Shown here piece after piece: positions 61,622 through 64,000 of a stretch of DNA of 64,000 nt (within the stretch, counting starts at the first letter, position 1; the number at the start of each line of letters is the position of its first letter). Origin of the DNA: Taibaiella chishuiensis (GTDB taxonomy: Bacteria; Bacteroidota; Bacteroidia; Chitinophagales; Chitinophagaceae); contig NZ_PYGD01000013.1 of the NCBI RefSeq assembly GCF_003014535.1, forward strand, positions 102,883 to 166,882. The letters are read 5' to 3'. A model generated the notes under the pieces. That model was given only the letters and a program-made list of their open reading frames with translations. It was not told the origin of the DNA and searched no databases. The position numbers were made by a program, and so were the translations under genes.

Positions 61622-62527
61622 TCAGACCTCCTGCTCGCGGAAGGCGCCGGGACTCTGCTGCATACTCTTCCGGAAAAAATTGATAAAGGCCGGCAGGTCC
61701 TTAAAGCCCAGGCACCAGGCTATTTCCGAGATATTCCAATCTGTATGCTTCAGCAGGATACGGGCCTCCTGGCCAATGCGCTCGGCGATAAGCTGCGAGG
61801 TAGTCTTACCCGTAACCGTCTTGAGCGAGCGGTTCAGGTGGTTGACATGCACGGCCAGCTGCCCGGCATAGGCCAGCGGCGTATGTAGCCGTACCTGCTG
61901 CATAGGCGACTCTACCGGGAACTGCCGCTCCAGCAATTCCATAAAGAGCGAGGACACACGGGTAGCCGCATTCAGGCCACGGTGCTGGGTAGCGGTGGCA
62001 GGCTGCATTTTCAGGGCATGGTGCACCAGGCTGAACACCAGGTTGCGCAGCACATCGTACTTGTATATATAATCGGAAGCGATCTCCTGCGCCATCTGCA
62101 GGAATACCGAACGCACGGTCTCCAGTTGCCCGTCGTCGAGCATAAACACCGGGTTACAGCCCGGCTGGAACACCGGGTAGTCGCGCATTACGCCAAAATG
62201 ATTAAAAAAGGTCTCCGTAAAAATGCAGAAACAACCCGACTGTTTTTCTTCGAGCGCCTCCCAGGAATAGGGCACCATCGGGTTGGCGAAAAGCAGGGCC
62301 TGCTTTTCTATCGTCACCACCTTGTCGGCATAGTGCACCCTGTTTTTCCCGATAATCAGGCTGATCTTAAAAAAGTCTTTCCGGTTATAGGGTATGGGTT
62401 TGGCACTGCTGCCCACATACTCCTCCATCTGGAACACGTTAAAGTGCCCGATCTCCTTCTGCAGGTTTTCCGGTATCCAGTTCATCTTGGACCGGTAAAA
62501 TTCCTCTATACTTTGCACTTTATCCAT
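61622..62527 (-). CDS. AraC-family transcriptional regulator
   Basis: The 301-residue product has an N-terminal cupin-like sensor part (about 1-160; RKDFFKISLIIGKNRVHY) and a C-terminal AraC DNA-binding domain of two helix-turn-helix units (about 205-300): QLAVHVNHLNRSLKTVTGKT, then ILLKHTDWNISEIAWCLGFK, ending FRKSMQQSPGAFR. It is the last of three minus-strand genes that also encode an Atu4866-like protein and a short-chain dehydrogenase. Paired 8-bp repeats spaced 21 bp apart upstream of the dehydrogenase gene are a likely binding site. Confidence 0.92.
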   Translation of the reverse strand: MDKVQSIEEFYRSKMNWIPENLQKEIGHFNVFQMEEYVGSSAKPIPYNRKDFFKISLIIGKNRVHYADKVVTIEKQALLFANPMVPYSWEALEEKQSGCFCIFTETFFNHFGVMRDYPVFQPGCNPVFMLDDGQLETVRSVFLQMAQEIASDYIYKYDVLRNLVFSLVHHALKMQPATATQHRGLNAATRVSSLFMELLERQFPVESPMQQVRLHTPLAYAGQLAVHVNHLNRSLKTVTGKTTSQLIAERIGQEARILLKHTDWNISEIAWCLGFKDLPAFINFFRKSMQQSPGAFREQEV

Positions 62528-62539
62528 AAGGTTCCCGGT

Positions 62540-62839
62540 TTACCGGTCTTGTTCTGCTACAGTAGTTGCTGCTTCAAATAAACGAATAGGGGCTGTTGGT
62601 TGTTCGCGGTACAGGATCATACGGATATGATACAAGGCGCCGTTTTTAAAATACCCGTAGGCCAGCCGGCCCGAATCATCGCGGTAATCGATGTGGTTGC
62701 CGGTAATGATATAATTGCCGGTACGGTTTTGCCCGGGGCAGCCCTGCGATTCGTCGTAGCGGCCACCGGGTAATAATTCCTGGCGCAGGGAGCCGTCTTT
62801 CGACACCCATATGCCTGTGTATAATGCCTGATCTTGCAT
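62540..62839 (-). CDS. Atu4866-family protein
   Basis: The 99-residue product matches the Atu4866 family, a small beta-barrel protein first seen in Agrobacterium: YTGIWVSKDGSLRQELLPGG, then RYDESQG, TGNYIITGNHIDYRDDSG and HIRMILYRE. The function is unknown. The start at 62839 (MQDQALYTGIW) is preferred to 62899, because the upstream part has no family resemblance. It lies 12 bp before the AraC gene and 96 bp after the dehydrogenase gene, all on the minus strand, and is commonly found beside such an oxidoreductase. Confidence 0.82.
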   Translation of the reverse strand: MQDQALYTGIWVSKDGSLRQELLPGGRYDESQGCPGQNRTGNYIITGNHIDYRDDSGRLAYGYFKNGALYHIRMILYREQPTAPIRLFEAATTVAEQDR

Positions 62840-62935
62840 AGTAGTATTTTTTAGAACGGGAAAACTGTTCCGGGCAATTGCTTGCGGGAACAGCTCCACA
62901 GGTTATTAATACTGCTTCAGACATTGCGCTGCTTG

Positions 62936-63784
62936 TTAGACCGCAAAGCCTGTAGCAGTACCTTCTTTTTGCCAGGCCAGCATATCGGCCTGTATCAATC
63001 CGTTTTTCAGTTCGGCCATATCATAGGCATCCTGGCCCAGGAAGAGGTGCACAGGCGGTTGCGCTGATGCTGCAACCCGGATCATAACGGCCGCGGCTTT
63101 GAGCGGATCACCCTGCTGGCGGCCGTTGATATCCTCCTCGTGCATGCGCTGCGACTCCCTCGCGGCCTCGTAGGCTGCAATCGGCTGCGCCGCTACGGCT
63201 ATAGAATCTTTGGATAAAAAGTCGGTACGGAAATACCCCGGGTACACCACGGTAGCGTGTACGCCAAAGGGTTTTACTTCTGCAGCCAGCGACTCGGTAA
63301 GGCCGGCTACGGCAAATTTTGTGGCACAATAGATACCCCATCCCGGGAAGTTACCGGTATAACCGCCTACAGAAGCGATGTTGAAGATATGCCCCGATTG
63401 CTGCGCCCGTAAATGCGGCATCGTGTGGCGGATCACGTTCAGCAACCCGAATACATTGATATCAAAATTACTGCGGGCTTCTGCATCGCTGAGTTCTTCG
63501 AGGGTACCGATCTGCCCATACCCGGCATTGTTAACCACCACATCGATGGCGCCGAAAGCGGCTATGGTCTTATTTACGGCATCTTGTACACTTTGTTCGG
63601 AGGTGAGGCTTACCTCCAGCGGCAGGAAACGATCGCCATACTCCCCGCCTACGGCTGCTGTAAGTGCCGGTGTTGTGCGCGAGGTTGCCGCCACCTTATA
63701 GCCGCCGGCCAGCAACTGCTGCACCAGTACCAGCCCCAATCCTTTGGAGGCACCGGTAACTAACCATACTTTTTCTCTGTTCAT
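62936..63784 (-). CDS. Short-chain dehydrogenase/reductase
   Basis: The 282-residue product has the classical SDR features: cofactor motif TGASKGLG (10-17), the NNAG motif in VVVNNAGYGQIG (about 84-95), and the active-site Tyr and Lys in IYCATKFA (YxxxK, about 154-158), with a serine in NIASVGG upstream. It reduces or oxidises a carbonyl/alcohol with NAD(P)(H); the substrate is unknown. It is the first gene of the three-gene group with Atu4866-like and AraC proteins. Confidence 0.92.
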   Translation of the reverse strand: MNREKVWLVTGASKGLGLVLVQQLLAGGYKVAATSRTTPALTAAVGGEYGDRFLPLEVSLTSEQSVQDAVNKTIAAFGAIDVVVNNAGYGQIGTLEELSDAEARSNFDINVFGLLNVIRHTMPHLRAQQSGHIFNIASVGGYTGNFPGWGIYCATKFAVAGLTESLAAEVKPFGVHATVVYPGYFRTDFLSKDSIAVAAQPIAAYEAARESQRMHEEDINGRQQGDPLKAAAVMIRVAASAQPPVHLFLGQDAYDMAELKNGLIQADMLAWQKEGTATGFAV

Positions 63785-63805
63785 GATTATTTGTTTTTAT
63801 GAACG

Positions 63806-63871
63806 CAAAGGTCGTATGGATAAGGGATACCGCAGTTGCAGGATTCAAACCAATAGTTGTAAAATTCAAAC
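63806..63871 (-). promoter_or_regulatory. Promoter of the dehydrogenase group with AraC-type direct repeats
   Basis: On the minus strand GACCTTTG (63813-63806) resembles the -7 box with one mismatch, 22 bp before the ATG. Just upstream, ATTCAAAC occurs at 63843-63850 and again at 63864-63871, exactly 21 bp apart (two helical turns), the spacing of AraC half-sites. The AraC regulator encoded at 61622-62527 is the likely binder. Confidence 0.65.
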
Positions 63872-63894
63872 AATTGGAATGTATTGGGTATGGA

Positions 63895-64000
63895 GATGTT
63901 AGATTTTAGATGTTAGATGTTAGATGTTAGATGTTAGATGTTAGATGTTAGATGTTAGATGTTAGATGTTAGATGTTAGATGTTAGATGTTAGATGTTAG
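63895..64000. repeat. Tandem heptamer repeat (TTAGATG)n at the window edge
   Basis: From 63906 to the last base the sequence is an unbroken tandem repeat of TTAGATG (about 13.5 copies). One degenerate unit, TTAGATT, and a partial GATG precede it. The array continues past the window, so its length is unknown. As 7 is not a multiple of 3, all six frames hit a stop, so it is non-coding. Such runs expand and contract by slippage. Confidence 0.95.

Noticed and set aside
63895..64000. CRISPR array at the right edge
   Set aside because: The unit is 7 bp with no spacers, so it is a simple tandem repeat.
1..64000. tRNA, rRNA, riboswitch, insertion sequence or prophage genes
   Set aside because: No cloverleaf, ribosomal RNA sequence, aptamer-like conserved leader, transposase or phage structural gene was recognised by eye. 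A covariance-model and transposase profile search would be the decisive check.

Overview
The window looks like chromosomal DNA of a member of the Bacteroidota, most likely family Chitinophagaceae (Chitinophaga or a relative). The evidence is the gene families: the alternative GlmU of Bacteroidota, a carboxypeptidase-regulatory-like/TonB outer-membrane barrel followed by a GLPGLI protein, DUF3127, DUF4836 and DUF6660 proteins, a CzcA-CzcC fusion, subtype-iii TssD/Hcp, and Chitinophaga-type lanthipeptide leaders. Several promoters also match the Bacteroidota pattern TTTG-N19/20-TAnnTTTG. Base composition is moderate, with AT-rich intergenic stretches. No rRNA, tRNA, CRISPR array, transposase or prophage gene was seen. 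The left end cuts a membrane protein gene; the right end lies inside a heptamer repeat array.

Layout. 1-14.6 kb is mostly housekeeping: a membrane (possibly sensor) protein, MazG, peptide deformylase, GlmU-like enzyme, triosephosphate isomerase, an SSB-like DUF3127 protein, a DUF4836 lipoprotein, signal peptidase I, a hydrolase, shikimate kinase, DUF423, a BatA/VWA protein and an L,D-transpeptidase. At 15.1-19.5 kb a four-gene cluster joins an acyltransferase-like protein, a methyltransferase, a 7TM histidine kinase and a stand-alone receiver; it reads like a diffusible-signal synthesis and sensing module. At 22.8-32.9 kb lies a type VI secretion effector island without apparatus genes: TssD, VgrG, a TPR protein, an Rhs protein with a GIY-YIG-like C-terminal toxin, a leucine-rich-repeat putative immunity protein and one unknown protein.

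33-46 kb holds regulators and small metabolic or repair genes, several with readable operators: MarR with a GNAT acetyltransferase under a perfect palindrome, HxlR beside a VOC protein, two tandem XRE paralogues, AlkD-like repair, an NlpC/P60 lipoprotein, an SF1 helicase, and a MocR regulator divergent from an EamA transporter-PaiB operon. 46-52 kb has the outer-membrane barrel, its GLPGLI partner and three tandem paralogous secreted proteins of unknown role. 52.5-60.7 kb is a heavy-metal efflux operon (DUF6660, CzcA-CzcC fusion, CzcB, P-type ATPase). 61-61.5 kb holds two orphan lanthipeptide-like precursors. 61.6-63.8 kb is an AraC regulator, an Atu4866-family protein and a short-chain dehydrogenase with a likely AraC operator upstream. 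The window ends in (TTAGATG)n.
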